Positions 33,309 to 43,532 of a stretch of 64,000 bases of DNA are shown here, piece after piece; the stretch's first letter is position 1, and every line of letters starts with the position of its first letter. This DNA comes from Oncomelania hupensis. Lineage: Eukaryota; Mollusca; Gastropoda; Littorinimorpha; Pomatiopsidae. The position numbers and the translations under genes are program-made. The notes below the pieces were generated by a model. It was not told the origin of the DNA, did no database searches, and saw only the letters and a program-made list of their open reading frames with translations. The DNA is taken from the NCBI GenBank assembly GCA_036898135.1, contig JBAHVR010000293.1, forward strand, positions 270,001 through 334,000. Direction: 5' to 3'.

Positions 33309-33811
33309 CACCCGATCAATCATACTTCACGTTCACTGGGATTCGAACCTGGGTCATTTATTTTAGGACTCTTTCCTTACCTTTTATATTAATTTTTTTC
33401 CCTTCTGTTCTGTGTGCTGCAGGTTGACGTTCTGCATGTATGAAGCTGGCATTGTATCACTGTACGGGAATCCAGCCAGCAATATCTAACACAGACTGAA
33501 CATAGCAAACGAGATTTCAGGAGAGTTTGAAACTTGTTCCTTTACGAGGTAAGTCACCAAACACCCACCCACCCACCCACCCCCCACACATACACACGCA
33601 CACACACCCACACACACACACACACACACACCACGACAGCATTAAGACAAGTCTGTATCAATTGCTGGGGGGTATTTTTTAATTGCTGTTGTTGATGCTG
33701 TTGACTTGTAGGACACAGATCTGTATGTCATCCAGCCCGGTCACTGCGTTCAGCAACACAATCCCGCATGCGAATTCCACGTTCGTCTGAATGCACGAAA
33801 AAGCGTCTTGG
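33309..33811. other. No gene; (CA)-rich patch
   Basis: A CA- and CCCA-rich run lies at about 33560-33632; nothing coding. Confidence 0.4.
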
Positions 33812-34270
33812 CTATAGATCATCAATTCTGCCGTGAACTGACAAAACCGAGCAAGTCCACAAAACCTACTTTCGAGAAAATCGACGTTTTGTGTTGCGCT
33901 ATATTACGCGATCGTTTCTGGAAGTTTAAGGGCATATTATAATGCAATTCCTCGATTTAAGAGTGCATACCTTGAATGTTAAATAAATGTTTGATAGATT
34001 TGATGTTTTAAGACTATTTGTGGACTTGCTTTGTTTTGTCAGATTATTCTTGAGATAGATCTTTGTTGAGAACATGACAAAACCAAGCAAGTCACCCGCT
34101 TGGTTTTGTCAGTTTATTATTGAATTAAATCCTTGTTAAAAAAATTCACAAAACCAAGTAAGTCAAATCCGCTTGGTTTTGTCAGTTTATTATTAAGTAA
34201 ATCCTTGTTTTCAAAATTCACCAAACCAATTAAGTCCCATAGGCCGTTTCGTTTCTTTGTTAAAAAGTCT
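33812..34270 (+). repeat. Repeat with palindromic AAACCAAGC units
   Basis: Two hairpins are visible: GACAAAACCAAGC...GCTTGGTTTTGTC at about 34076-34118, and again at about 34148-34184. A related block (GAACTGACAAAACCGAGCAA) stands at the left edge. A relative lies in reverse at 46195-46625. Confidence 0.65.
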
Positions 34271-34547
34271 GACGAGATGAGTCACATAAGTTGGGTTTTG
34301 TAAGATGTGGGTGCGGCAGTTACAGTGAGTGTATATGTGTGCCTGTTTATTGTTTTTAGCCATTCTTCACTGTTTTTTGCTCTCCCTTCAAAATAATATT
34401 AGATGCAGCCAATTTAATTTTAAAAATACAAAACTATTTTCCTTTCAGTTTCCTATTGTAGCGATCTTCCTGCCTTTACACCACGTGTATGTCTTGTATT
34501 TTGTTGCCCTTGTTGTGTGTCTGTAATATATTTGTTGCTGTTTGTTT

Positions 34548-35348
34548 GTGGGTTCGGGCACTGAATAGAATAGGCCCAATGTTTCCCGGCGTGTCGTAAG
34601 AGGCGACTAACAGGGGTAATGTTAGCACGGCCTCACTGGGCGAAAGTCTTCTACACAGAAGTCACCGGCCAGGGCGAGGAACCTCACGTTGCTACAGGTT
34701 CAACGACCACGTGCTCGGGGCCAAGGCGAGCCACACTGTATTCGTGGATTTCGGCTGTGCCCAACAGCCTGGAGAGGATTGGGCACCGCCAGGTCCTTTT
34801 TTGCCCAAGACACACTACATGCATGATGACACTATCCACTAATTCCATACCGGATAGGTCGTCGCCCGGCTCAAGGACCGCGCCTTCCGTTGGCCACCAG
34901 GACGGAGGTGTTAAGTATGCTACTGATGGACAATTTAGCAAGATCCGCACGAGAAACAACATCGTCATAGGAACCTGGAATGTCAGGACCCTAACTGCGG
35001 AAGGAAAATTAGGAGAACTGGCCCACGAGTTGGACCGCTATCGATGGAACGTTCTAGGCATTAGCGAACTGCACTGGAAAGGCCTAGGTGAAACAACGAC
35101 AGACAAAGGCCACAAGCTCTATTTCAGCGGTAGAGATGACAGGCACGAACACGGCGTTGGATTCTTGGTCCACAAGAACATTCTAGCCACTGTCATGGGT
35201 TGCCGCCCAGTAGACTCATTACCATCCGCTTGAGAGCAGCCCCTTTCAACATCACCATCATCCAGACCTATGCCCCAACATCAGACTATGACGACAGCGA
35301 AGTGGAGGATTTTTATGAAAATCTACAGGCGGTCCTTGACCAAGTGCC
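34548..35348 (+). mobile_element. RTE-type LINE, full-length copy: 5' part
   Basis: It starts GTGGGTTCGGGCACTGAATA, as in the full-length copy at 10241-13580. The frame from 34619 to about 35215 and then 35200-35348 encodes the N-terminal region and the start of the endonuclease (VIGTWNVRTL, LGISELHWKG). It stops at GACCAAGTGCC, where the LTR element is inserted. The remainder resumes at 43533. Confidence 0.92.
34619..35348 (+). pseudogene. RTE endonuclease, N-terminal part (broken)
   Basis: It is collinear with the minus-strand frame 13508-11736. A small deletion around 35212 changes frame, since the continuous version has extra residues between CRPV and the SRLITIRL block. The LTR insertion then splits the coding region inside LDQVPKKD. 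Confidence 0.85.
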
Positions 35349-36905
35349 TGTCGCGTTAGGACTAGTTTTAACTCTGCTTGTTGACTATTTAGCCTTGTGT
35401 AGTCTTTGTAACAGTAGAGAGTCAGTAAATTACACAGTAGCAATAAAAGTACACACAGCGAGCCAGACCCCCACACAGCTTAGTGACTCAGCACTGTGTG
35501 CGAGAGTCGTAAACATTTTACCCAATGAGAGCTTTGAATCGGACCGTTTTAACCAATCAGAAGCAGGCTAAGTGGGTAGAGCAGTTTTGACTGTGTCAGA
35601 GCCTAACACCGCTTTGGTCAGTCGTGTGTGGGACGAGGAAGAAGTAACATCTACTACTTAGCTAGCAGAGAATCTCTTCACTCATAGACCAGGAAGCAGG
35701 ACTAGGAATCTTAGAATTCTCTCAAGTCATCACGGGCCTGAACTTGTCAAACAGGTAAATGAACACCCTTCTGTTTCATCGTGATATATTTGTATTATTG
35801 TTGAAATTATGTTTGTGGAATTTGCTATGCATAAATGTGAATTATTAATCCGAATTTGCCGTACCACGTGGAAGAGCCGACCACGAGCCGAAACACGACC
35901 GGTTGCGCCGCCATGTTGTATCCCGTACGGAACCTCTGTTGTTTAACTTATATGTATGTTTGCAGACCAGTGGCTGTACCACTGAATGTTTATATTATTA
36001 TTAATTCTGTATGTGTATAGTTAGCCACGATTGATATTTATGTATGTATAGGAATTTAGAGTGAAATTCCAGTGGAACCCGGAAGTAGCAGAATGTTCGT
36101 CGCTTATGTATAGAGATGTGGAGCTATCACTGAGGGCTACTTGGCTTTCAGTGAGACGCTCTGCACAAACCGATTATTCAGGGTTGTGCAGAATTTCGTC
36201 TCTTATATTACAGACGGGCAGGCGAGCTATCCCGAGCTATCCTGTGCACCCCACTCCACAGAAACGACTAGTTGGGTGAGGAACCTCTACCGCACAAGAC
36301 GGAAAGAGCTGCCTTGAAAGTAACCCTGTCAGACCCCACAGCGTGGCAAGGGAACCCAACTACACAACTACAAAGGTGTACCAGAAGCTACCTCACAGAA
36401 GGACTTCGACCGCACCATCAGAAAGTTAAGTGTAATCTCCGAAAGTGCACTTAAACTGATCATAACAGGACCACAGTAGTCCAACTCTTCAGAAACTGTA
36501 AAACGGACCACAGTAGTCCAAATCTACATGAGATATTATAGCAAGTGCCCGAGGAAGAAATAACAGCTGCCTAGACTATCAGCGATCGAACTATTAGCAT
36601 TGAAAGAGACTTTTTAAGTTAGATTAGTACTTAGAGAATCTTGTATAGAGTAGAAGAAATAAATGTGTGATTTCAACTGTTATCAAGTGGCTGGACTACA
36701 TATGATTCATAGCCGTGTGAAAGCTAGTGTGATAGTATTCTTTTACCATTTTTCTATCTATTTCTGTACCCCAACCTTAACACAGAACGAGCTAAACAAA
36801 TAAATTTATTAAAGTAATTCATAGGGTGACGTACTAGCAGTTCCCACCGAATAAACGTGAGGGTCCATAATTCCATTGTGCAGAGCCCATAAACCCCACG
36901 TGACA
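35349..36905 (+). mobile_element. 5' LTR
   Basis: It starts TGTCGCGTTAGG and ends CCCCACGTGACA. At 1557 bp it is long for a gypsy LTR. AAATAAATG near 36658 is a candidate polyadenylation signal. The differences from the 3' LTR that I noticed are a 3-bp deletion near 35970 and a 2-bp insertion near 36464. Confidence 0.95.
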
Positions 36906-36912
36906 CTTTAAT

Positions 36913-36930
36913 TGGCGAGCCTAGCCAGGA
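36913..36930 (+). other. Candidate primer-binding site
   Basis: TGGCGAGCCTAGCCAGGA starts with the TGG expected for pairing with a tRNA CCA end, 7 bp after the LTR. I could not match it to a specific tRNA. Confidence 0.5.
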
Positions 36931-37277
36931 TCTGTGTATAATAGGAATTGGGTATAACCGGATCTAAGTACAATAAAATTAGATAACAGTAGTAGTAGTA
37001 GAATAACTTAGAATAGTGTAAGGGTATAACACTGATCAGTTGGGTGCACTATTCTTTAGTTAAAAACTTTTTTGCTTCAAATATTTTTGTGCCTGTATGT
37101 TGCATTGTTCTTTTGCAGGTGTTGCTTAAATAACTGTTGTATGCCATTTGACTCTTGTTTTATTCTATTATTGATTACGAATTTAATTGTCTTTGCATTG
37201 TTTTTTATTGAATTGCAATATTGCTAGTGTTTCGGTATTCCACGTGATTCAGAGGGTGTTCATAGACACGTTTGGCA

Positions 37278-40200
37278 ATGTCGGACCCAGTGGCCTTGAG
37301 ATTGCGTTTCAAGGAATTGGGAGAAGCTTTACACTTAGCAGGGGCAGACCTAATTGCGTATATCAATGCAGAGGTAGAGAAGCAGGAGGCTAAGGCAGAG
37401 AGAGCAGCAGAGAGAGAGGCTAAGAAACTCGAAGCAGCAGAGAGAGCAGCAGAGAGAGAACAGAAAAAAGCAGAATTAGAGGCAGAGAGAGAGGCCAAGA
37501 AATTAGAAGCAGAGCAAAAGAAATTAGCATTAGAGGCAGAACAGAAGAAACTAGAATTAGAAGTAGAACAGAAGAAGGCAGCATTAGCAGCAGAGAGAGA
37601 TGCAGAAGTTAGGAGATGGGAGTATGAGCGGGCAGAAAAAGAAAAAGAGCGGGCAGAAAAAGAAAAAGAGAGGGAAGAAAAGGAAAAAGAAAGACAGCAT
37701 GAGTTAGAGCTAAGAAGATTGGGATCAGGAGCTTCAAGTTCTTCCTCAACCCCTTCCCACTCAGATCAGCTAGAGGTAGCATCCAACCCTGTACAAGGAA
37801 TGTCATTTCCACTGGGAACATTCAATGAGAGAGAGGAAGGTCTAGATCTCTATCTGACTAGGTTTGAGCGTCTAGCAACAGAGTACAAACTAGATCCCAC
37901 TCATTGGTCTTTCAAGCTTAGTCAAGGGCTTAGAGGAAAGGCTTATGACATCTACAGTAAGCTACCGACTGACAGAGTGACTGACTATCACAAAGTAAAA
38001 GAGGCACTCCTAATGGGATTCGAACTAACAGGAGAATGCTACCGGCAAAAATTCCGCACCAACCGGAGAGTGAAAGGAGAGAGCTATGCGCAGTTCGCGG
38101 ATCGGTTGTCCACAACGCTGGATAAGTGGATTAGCCAGTCAGCCACGGCTAAGACGTATGATGGACTGACAGAACTGTTAGTATGGGAACAGCTACGGGA
38201 AACCATGACCCCCGAGCTGAGGACATTCTCAGTAGAGCAGGGCGCGGAAAGACTGGAGGATCTGGTCAAGGTCGCAGATAGGTACGTGGCCGCACACGGA
38301 GAAGCCAAGAGCTTCAGGCGAGACCTAAAGCCTAACGGGAAAGAGGCACAGAAACGAAGCCCTAACCGGGAAGAGCGCACCGCGAATAAGCCGAATAACC
38401 CCAGACCTGGGCAAAATAAAGGACCCAACGCGGAATTCGGGAAAAGAGGTCCCGCAGAACAGAGACGGTATTGTTCGTTCTGCAACAGAAACAATCACTC
38501 CACCGCAGAATGTTTCAAGTTGGCCGCACAACGTAGGGAAGAGCGCGAAAGCCGGCCAGCGCACAGAGTTCTAACTCAAAGCAGCGGTAACAAGCCACAC
38601 ACAATCGGAGATCACCCATCGGTGACAGACACGGTCAAGGTCAACGGAAAAGAAGCGAACTGTCTGTATGACACAGGTCTATCATACGACGCGATAGTCA
38701 GCGAATCTCTTGTAGCGCGCGCGGACTTGACAGACAAGACAGTCGACTTACAAGGAGCAGACTTGACGAAACCGACGACTACTTGCCCAATAGCCTGGAT
38801 CGAAGTAGAGAGTAGGTACGTCACAGGACGAATCCAAGCAGCTGTTTTACAGAAACCCCTGTATGATCTAGTGCTAGGTTGTAGGTATGTGTTCTTAGGC
38901 ACGCCCCCCAAAACTGTAGAGATAGCTGCAGTGCAAACCAGGGCCCAAGCTAAAACCCAACCACCCCAGCCCGAGTTCGCTCCGAATCCAGGACTCGAAG
39001 AGATCAAAACAGCACAGAAAGAAGACACCTCGATAGCGAAGTGCTTCCAGAAGCTACCCAAGGCGCACACACCCCCGCACAAGGGAGACTTCTACATGGA
39101 AGAGGGAGTTCTACATCGACAAGGAGATGGAGATCACACCCAACTAGTACTACCAGCCACCCTTCGAGCCCAAGTACTAGAGTTAGGCCACAGCATGCCA
39201 CTCAGCGGACACATGGGAATTGGAGCCACAGTGCAGAGAATCAGCGCACACTACTATTGGCCAGGAATCACGGAGGATGTCAAGCGCTACGTGAAATCTT
39301 GCCACCAATGTCAACGATATTCCCCGCGACATCACACCGTACCAGTTACCTTAGGACCATCGGTAGTAGTCGGCGTGCCATTCCAGCAAGTCTCAGTAGA
39401 CATAGTAGGACCCCTGCCCATGACCAAGAAGCGGAACAGATTTCTACTCACACTCGTCGACGCATGTACGATGTGGTGCGAAGCAGTCCCGTTGCCAGCG
39501 ATCGACACCAAGAAGATTGCAGATGCACTCATCGCCATCTTTACCAGAGTCGGATTCCCGGACAGCATTAGAACGGACAACGGATCTCAGTTCACCGGCC
39601 GCCTGATGCAAGACGTGTTCGAGTTGATACAAGTTCATCACATTCGCACACCACCATACCACCCCGCCAGCAACGGACAAGTAGAAAGACTGAATGGAAC
39701 CCTTCTCACCATACTCAGGAAAGTCGCCGACGACAATCCAGAAGCGTGGGACACCTACGTGAATGCGGCACTGTTCGCATACCGAGAAACGCCCCATGCA
39801 GCCACAGGCTACACCCCGTCAACATTGCTATTCGGCAGACCTCTAGCAGGACCGCTAGAAGCCCTACGCAGAAGTTGGACGGAAGCCAAGATAGACGACA
39901 CACCAAGAGGTGCCACCAAGTACGTCGCAGACCTGCAGGAAACCCTCAAAGCAACGTGGAAGAAAGCTGGTGAAGCACTGAAGAAGGCAAGAGCCCGTCA
40001 GGCGAAGTACTACAACCGCCACGCTAAGGACAGAGAACTGCAAGTCGGCGATCAAGTGCTACTCTTACTTCCAAGTGGAACCAACAAGCTGGACATCGCT
40101 TGGAGAGGACCGTACCGGGTGACTGCCAAGAAATCCAAGACAGTCTACCAAGTAGAGGTGAACGGGAGAGCCCGATACCACCACATCAATCTCCTCAAGA

Positions 40201-41807
40201 AGTATACGGACCGACCAGCGACCCCCAGCACTCACAACTTGTTAGCCATCGCCATCGCGGAAGAAGGAGAAAGCATGGAGACCAATGCAGTAGAGTACCC
40301 CCTGCACTCCAAAGAAACCTACAAAGACGTGATACTCAACGGAGACCTAGCCGCTAAACAGCAACAGCAAGTACGACAGGTCATTCGACAACATCAGACT
40401 GTGCTCACAGACCGACCAGGGAGGACAGACCTCGTCGAAGTAACCTTAACGGTGACCGACCCAACACCCGTCCGCCAGAAGCTCTACCCGATGCCCCTGT
40501 CTCAGCAGCGAGCCATCAAGGAAGAGATAGACACCTTACTGGCAGCCGGAATCATCTCAGAGTCTACTTCACCCTACAGCGCAGGCACGGTATTGTTGCG
40601 AAAACCCAACGGAGAGCATCGACTGTGCATCGACTTCAGACTGTTGAATGCCGTAACGCAGTTCCAGCCAGAGCCACTCCCGGACCAGACAGACCTATTT
40701 GCCAAGCTACAGCGAGCGAAGTACTTCTCACGCATCGACCTCAGCAAAGGATACTATCAGATACCAGTACAACCACAAGTCCGAAAGTACCTAGCTTTCA
40801 GCACTATGGAAGGACACTTCGAATTCAACGTGCTTCCATTCGGACTCCACAACGCACCCAGCATCTTCAGCGCCATGATGCGAAAACTCCTGGCACCCCT
40901 GAGCAGCGAGCACCTACATTCGTTTATGGACGACATCCTCATCGCAACACCTACGTGGGAGGAACATGTCACGCTCCTACAACAACTACTCGCCCGCCTC
41001 AGAGACACGGGATTGACGGCAAGACCCACCAAATGTCAGATTGGATTCACAGAACTAGAATTTCTGGGACACTCCATAAGTCAAGGAAGCCTGCGACCGG
41101 TAGAGAAGACAGTGAAACGCCTACTCGACGCTCCTAGGCCCAAGACCAAGAAGGAAGTGCAGTCGTTTCTAGGACTCTGCGGCTTCTACCAGAAGTTCAT
41201 CCCCAACTACAACAGCATCGCCGTGCCACTGACAAATGGAACCCGGAAAATCGCCCCGGACAAAGTCGTATGGACAGCAGAATGTGAGACGGCATTCCAA
41301 ACACTCAAGGACAGAATGACATCGGCGCCAGTACTCCACCTACCCGATTTGACTCAGCCATTCGTTCTTCGCACCGACGCAAGCGACGTAGGCCTCGGAG
41401 CAGTACTGCTACAGCGTGACCCCAAGAATGCAGAGACGTTATTCCCTGTCGCCTACGCCAGCCGAAAATTGCGACCCGCCGAGACCCACTACGCCACGTC
41501 GAAGAAAGAATGTCTTGGACTAGTCTGGGCCATACAGAAGTTCCAACTATACCTGTATGGGACCCACTTCACAGTTCAGGTGGACCACCAACCACTATCG
41601 TTCCTGGCAGCCTCCAAGTCTTTGAACTCTCGCCTGATGAGATGGGCACTCACCCTTCAGGCGTACTCATTCCAAATCGAGTACATCCCCGGCAAAGAGA
41701 ACCACGGAGCCGACTACCTCAGTCGCCATCTCGTGGAGGACACAGCAGCTGTCGCCCACCCAACACAACTAAGGGCCACAGCACCAGAATTCGTCCCCGC
41801 CCAGTAA
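37278..41807 (+). CDS. Gag-Pol polyprotein of the LTR retrotransposon
   Basis: The frame has 1509 codons and no internal stop; I take the ATG at 37278. Residues 30-155 form a long Lys/Glu/Ala coiled coil, then a Gag domain (about 175-360). A CCHC zinc knuckle, CSFCNRNNHSTAEC, lies near 399. An aspartic protease has DTG near 465 (LYDTGLSYD, not the usual DTGA). The integrase has an H-H-C-C zinc finger (638-678), core Asp near 707, Asp near 766 (RTDNGSQF), Glu near 803 (NGQVERLNG), and a GPY/F module (WRGPYRV) near 942. The reverse transcriptase has FMDD near 1216 in place of YxDD. RNase H has DASDVGLGA near 1362 and DHQPL. Gag and Pol share one frame, so no frameshift is needed for Pol. Confidence 0.95.
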   Translation: MSDPVALRLRFKELGEALHLAGADLIAYINAEVEKQEAKAERAAEREAKKLEAAERAAEREQKKAELEAEREAKKLEAEQKKLALEAEQKKLELEVEQKKAALAAERDAEVRRWEYERAEKEKERAEKEKEREEKEKERQHELELRRLGSGASSSSSTPSHSDQLEVASNPVQGMSFPLGTFNEREEGLDLYLTRFERLATEYKLDPTHWSFKLSQGLRGKAYDIYSKLPTDRVTDYHKVKEALLMGFELTGECYRQKFRTNRRVKGESYAQFADRLSTTLDKWISQSATAKTYDGLTELLVWEQLRETMTPELRTFSVEQGAERLEDLVKVADRYVAAHGEAKSFRRDLKPNGKEAQKRSPNREERTANKPNNPRPGQNKGPNAEFGKRGPAEQRRYCSFCNRNNHSTAECFKLAAQRREERESRPAHRVLTQSSGNKPHTIGDHPSVTDTVKVNGKEANCLYDTGLSYDAIVSESLVARADLTDKTVDLQGADLTKPTTTCPIAWIEVESRYVTGRIQAAVLQKPLYDLVLGCRYVFLGTPPKTVEIAAVQTRAQAKTQPPQPEFAPNPGLEEIKTAQKEDTSIAKCFQKLPKAHTPPHKGDFYMEEGVLHRQGDGDHTQLVLPATLRAQVLELGHSMPLSGHMGIGATVQRISAHYYWPGITEDVKRYVKSCHQCQRYSPRHHTVPVTLGPSVVVGVPFQQVSVDIVGPLPMTKKRNRFLLTLVDACTMWCEAVPLPAIDTKKIADALIAIFTRVGFPDSIRTDNGSQFTGRLMQDVFELIQVHHIRTPPYHPASNGQVERLNGTLLTILRKVADDNPEAWDTYVNAALFAYRETPHAATGYTPSTLLFGRPLAGPLEALRRSWTEAKIDDTPRGATKYVADLQETLKATWKKAGEALKKARARQAKYYNRHAKDRELQVGDQVLLLLPSGTNKLDIAWRGPYRVTAKKSKTVYQVEVNGRARYHHINLLKKYTDRPATPSTHNLLAIAIAEEGESMETNAVEYPLHSKETYKDVILNGDLAAKQQQQVRQVIRQHQTVLTDRPGRTDLVEVTLTVTDPTPVRQKLYPMPLSQQRAIKEEIDTLLAAGIISESTSPYSAGTVLLRKPNGEHRLCIDFRLLNAVTQFQPEPLPDQTDLFAKLQRAKYFSRIDLSKGYYQIPVQPQVRKYLAFSTMEGHFEFNVLPFGLHNAPSIFSAMMRKLLAPLSSEHLHSFMDDILIATPTWEEHVTLLQQLLARLRDTGLTARPTKCQIGFTELEFLGHSISQGSLRPVEKTVKRLLDAPRPKTKKEVQSFLGLCGFYQKFIPNYNSIAVPLTNGTRKIAPDKVVWTAECETAFQTLKDRMTSAPVLHLPDLTQPFVLRTDASDVGLGAVLLQRDPKNAETLFPVAYASRKLRPAETHYATSKKECLGLVWAIQKFQLYLYGTHFTVQVDHQPLSFLAASKSLNSRLMRWALTLQAYSFQIEYIPGKENHGADYLSRHLVEDTAAVAHPTQLRATAPEFVPAQ

Positions 41808-41974
41808 TACCCTGTCACTAGAGTCCATAGCTACCTGGCACAGCATTGCAGCTCAGGTAGAGCAACTTACTTAGCTTGTAAATAGGACCCTAGGATAGTG
41901 CAGCGTTAAACTAGGCTCTGTAGTAGAAAAAGGTCGAATCCAGTAGTCATCGCCTTTTTTCAGTTGAGGGAGCC
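41808..41974 (+). other. 3' leader with polypurine tract
   Basis: A 167-bp non-coding stretch ends CAGTTGAGGGAGCC; GAGGGAG at about 41966-41972 is the likely plus-strand primer. Confidence 0.7.
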
Positions 41975-43532
41975 TGTCGCGTTAGGACTAGTTTTAACTC
42001 TGCTTGTTGACTATTTAGCCTTGTGTAGTCTTTGTAACAGTAGAGAGTCAGTAAATTACACAGTAGCAATAAAAGTACACACAGCGAGCCAGACCCCCAC
42101 ACAGCTTAGTGACTCAGCACTGTGTGCGAGAGTCGTAAACATTTTACCCAATGAGAGCTTTGAATCGGACCGTTTTAACCAATCAGAAGCAGGCTAAGTG
42201 GGTAGAGCAGTTTTGACTGTGTCAGAGCCTAACACCGCTTTGGTCAGTCGTGTGTGGGACGAGGAAGAAGTAACATCTACTACTTAGCTAGCAGAGAATC
42301 TCTTCACTCATAGACCAGGAAGCAGGACTAGGAATCTTAGAATTCTCTCAAGTCATCACGGGCCTGAACTTGTCAAACAGGTAAATGAACACCCTTCTGT
42401 TTCATCGTGATATATTTGTATTATTGTTGAAATTATGTTTGTGGAATTTGCTATGCATAAATGTGAATTATTAATCCGAATTTGCCGTACCACGTGGAAG
42501 AGCCGACCACGAGCCGAAACACGACCGGTTGCGCCGCCATGTTGTATCCCGTACGGAACCTCTGTTGTTTAACTTATATGTATGTTTGCAGACCACCAGT
42601 GGCTGTACCACTGAATGTTTATATTATTATTAATTCTGTATGTGTATAGTTAGCCACGATTGATATTTATGTATGTATAGGAATTTAGAGTGAAATTCCA
42701 GTGGAACCCGGAAGTAGCAGAATGTTCGTCGCTTATGTATAGAGATGTGGAGCTATCACTGAGGGCTACTTGGCTTTCAGTGAGACGCTCTGCACAAACC
42801 GATTATTCAGGGTTGTGCAGAATTTCGTCTCTTATATTACAGACGGGCAGGCGAGCTATCCCGAGCTATCCTGTGCACCCCACTCCACAGAAACGACTAG
42901 TTGGGTGAGGAACCTCTACCGCACAAGACGGAAAGAGCTGCCTTGAAAGTAACCCTGTCAGACCCCACAGCGTGGCAAGGGAACCCAACTACACAACTAC
43001 AAAGGTGTACCAGAAGCTACCTCACAGAAGGACTTCGACCGCACCATCAGAAAGTTAAGTGTAATCTCCGAAAGTGCACTTAAACTGATCATAAGGACCA
43101 CAGTAGTCCAACTCTTCAGAAACTGTAAAACGGACCACAGTAGTCCAAATCTACATGAGATATTATAGCAAGTGCCCGAGGAAGAAATAACAGCTGCCTA
43201 GACTATCAGCGATCGAACTATTAGCATTGAAAGAGACTTTTTAAGTTAGATTAGTACTTAGAGAATCTTGTATAGAGTAGAAGAAATAAATGTGTGATTT
43301 CAACTGTTATCAAGTGGCTGGACTACATATGATTCATAGCCGTGTGAAAGCTAGTGTGATAGTATTCTTTTACCATTTTTCTATCTATTTCTGTACCCCA
43401 ACCTTAACACAGAACGAGCTAAACAAATAAATTTATTAAAGTAATTCATAGGGTGACGTACTAGCAGTTCCCACCGAATAAACGTGAGGGTCCATAATTC
43501 CATTGTGCAGAGCCCATAAACCCCACGTGACA
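41975..43532 (+). mobile_element. 3' LTR
   Basis: At 1558 bp it is collinear with the 5' LTR from TGTCGCG to GTGACA. The small ORFs repeated in both LTRs have no recognised features. Confidence 0.95.

Noticed and set aside
35200..35571. 123-codon ORF crossing the RTE-LTR junction, and small ORFs repeated in both LTRs
   Set aside because: These join unrelated elements by chance or lie in LTR sequence; no domain.
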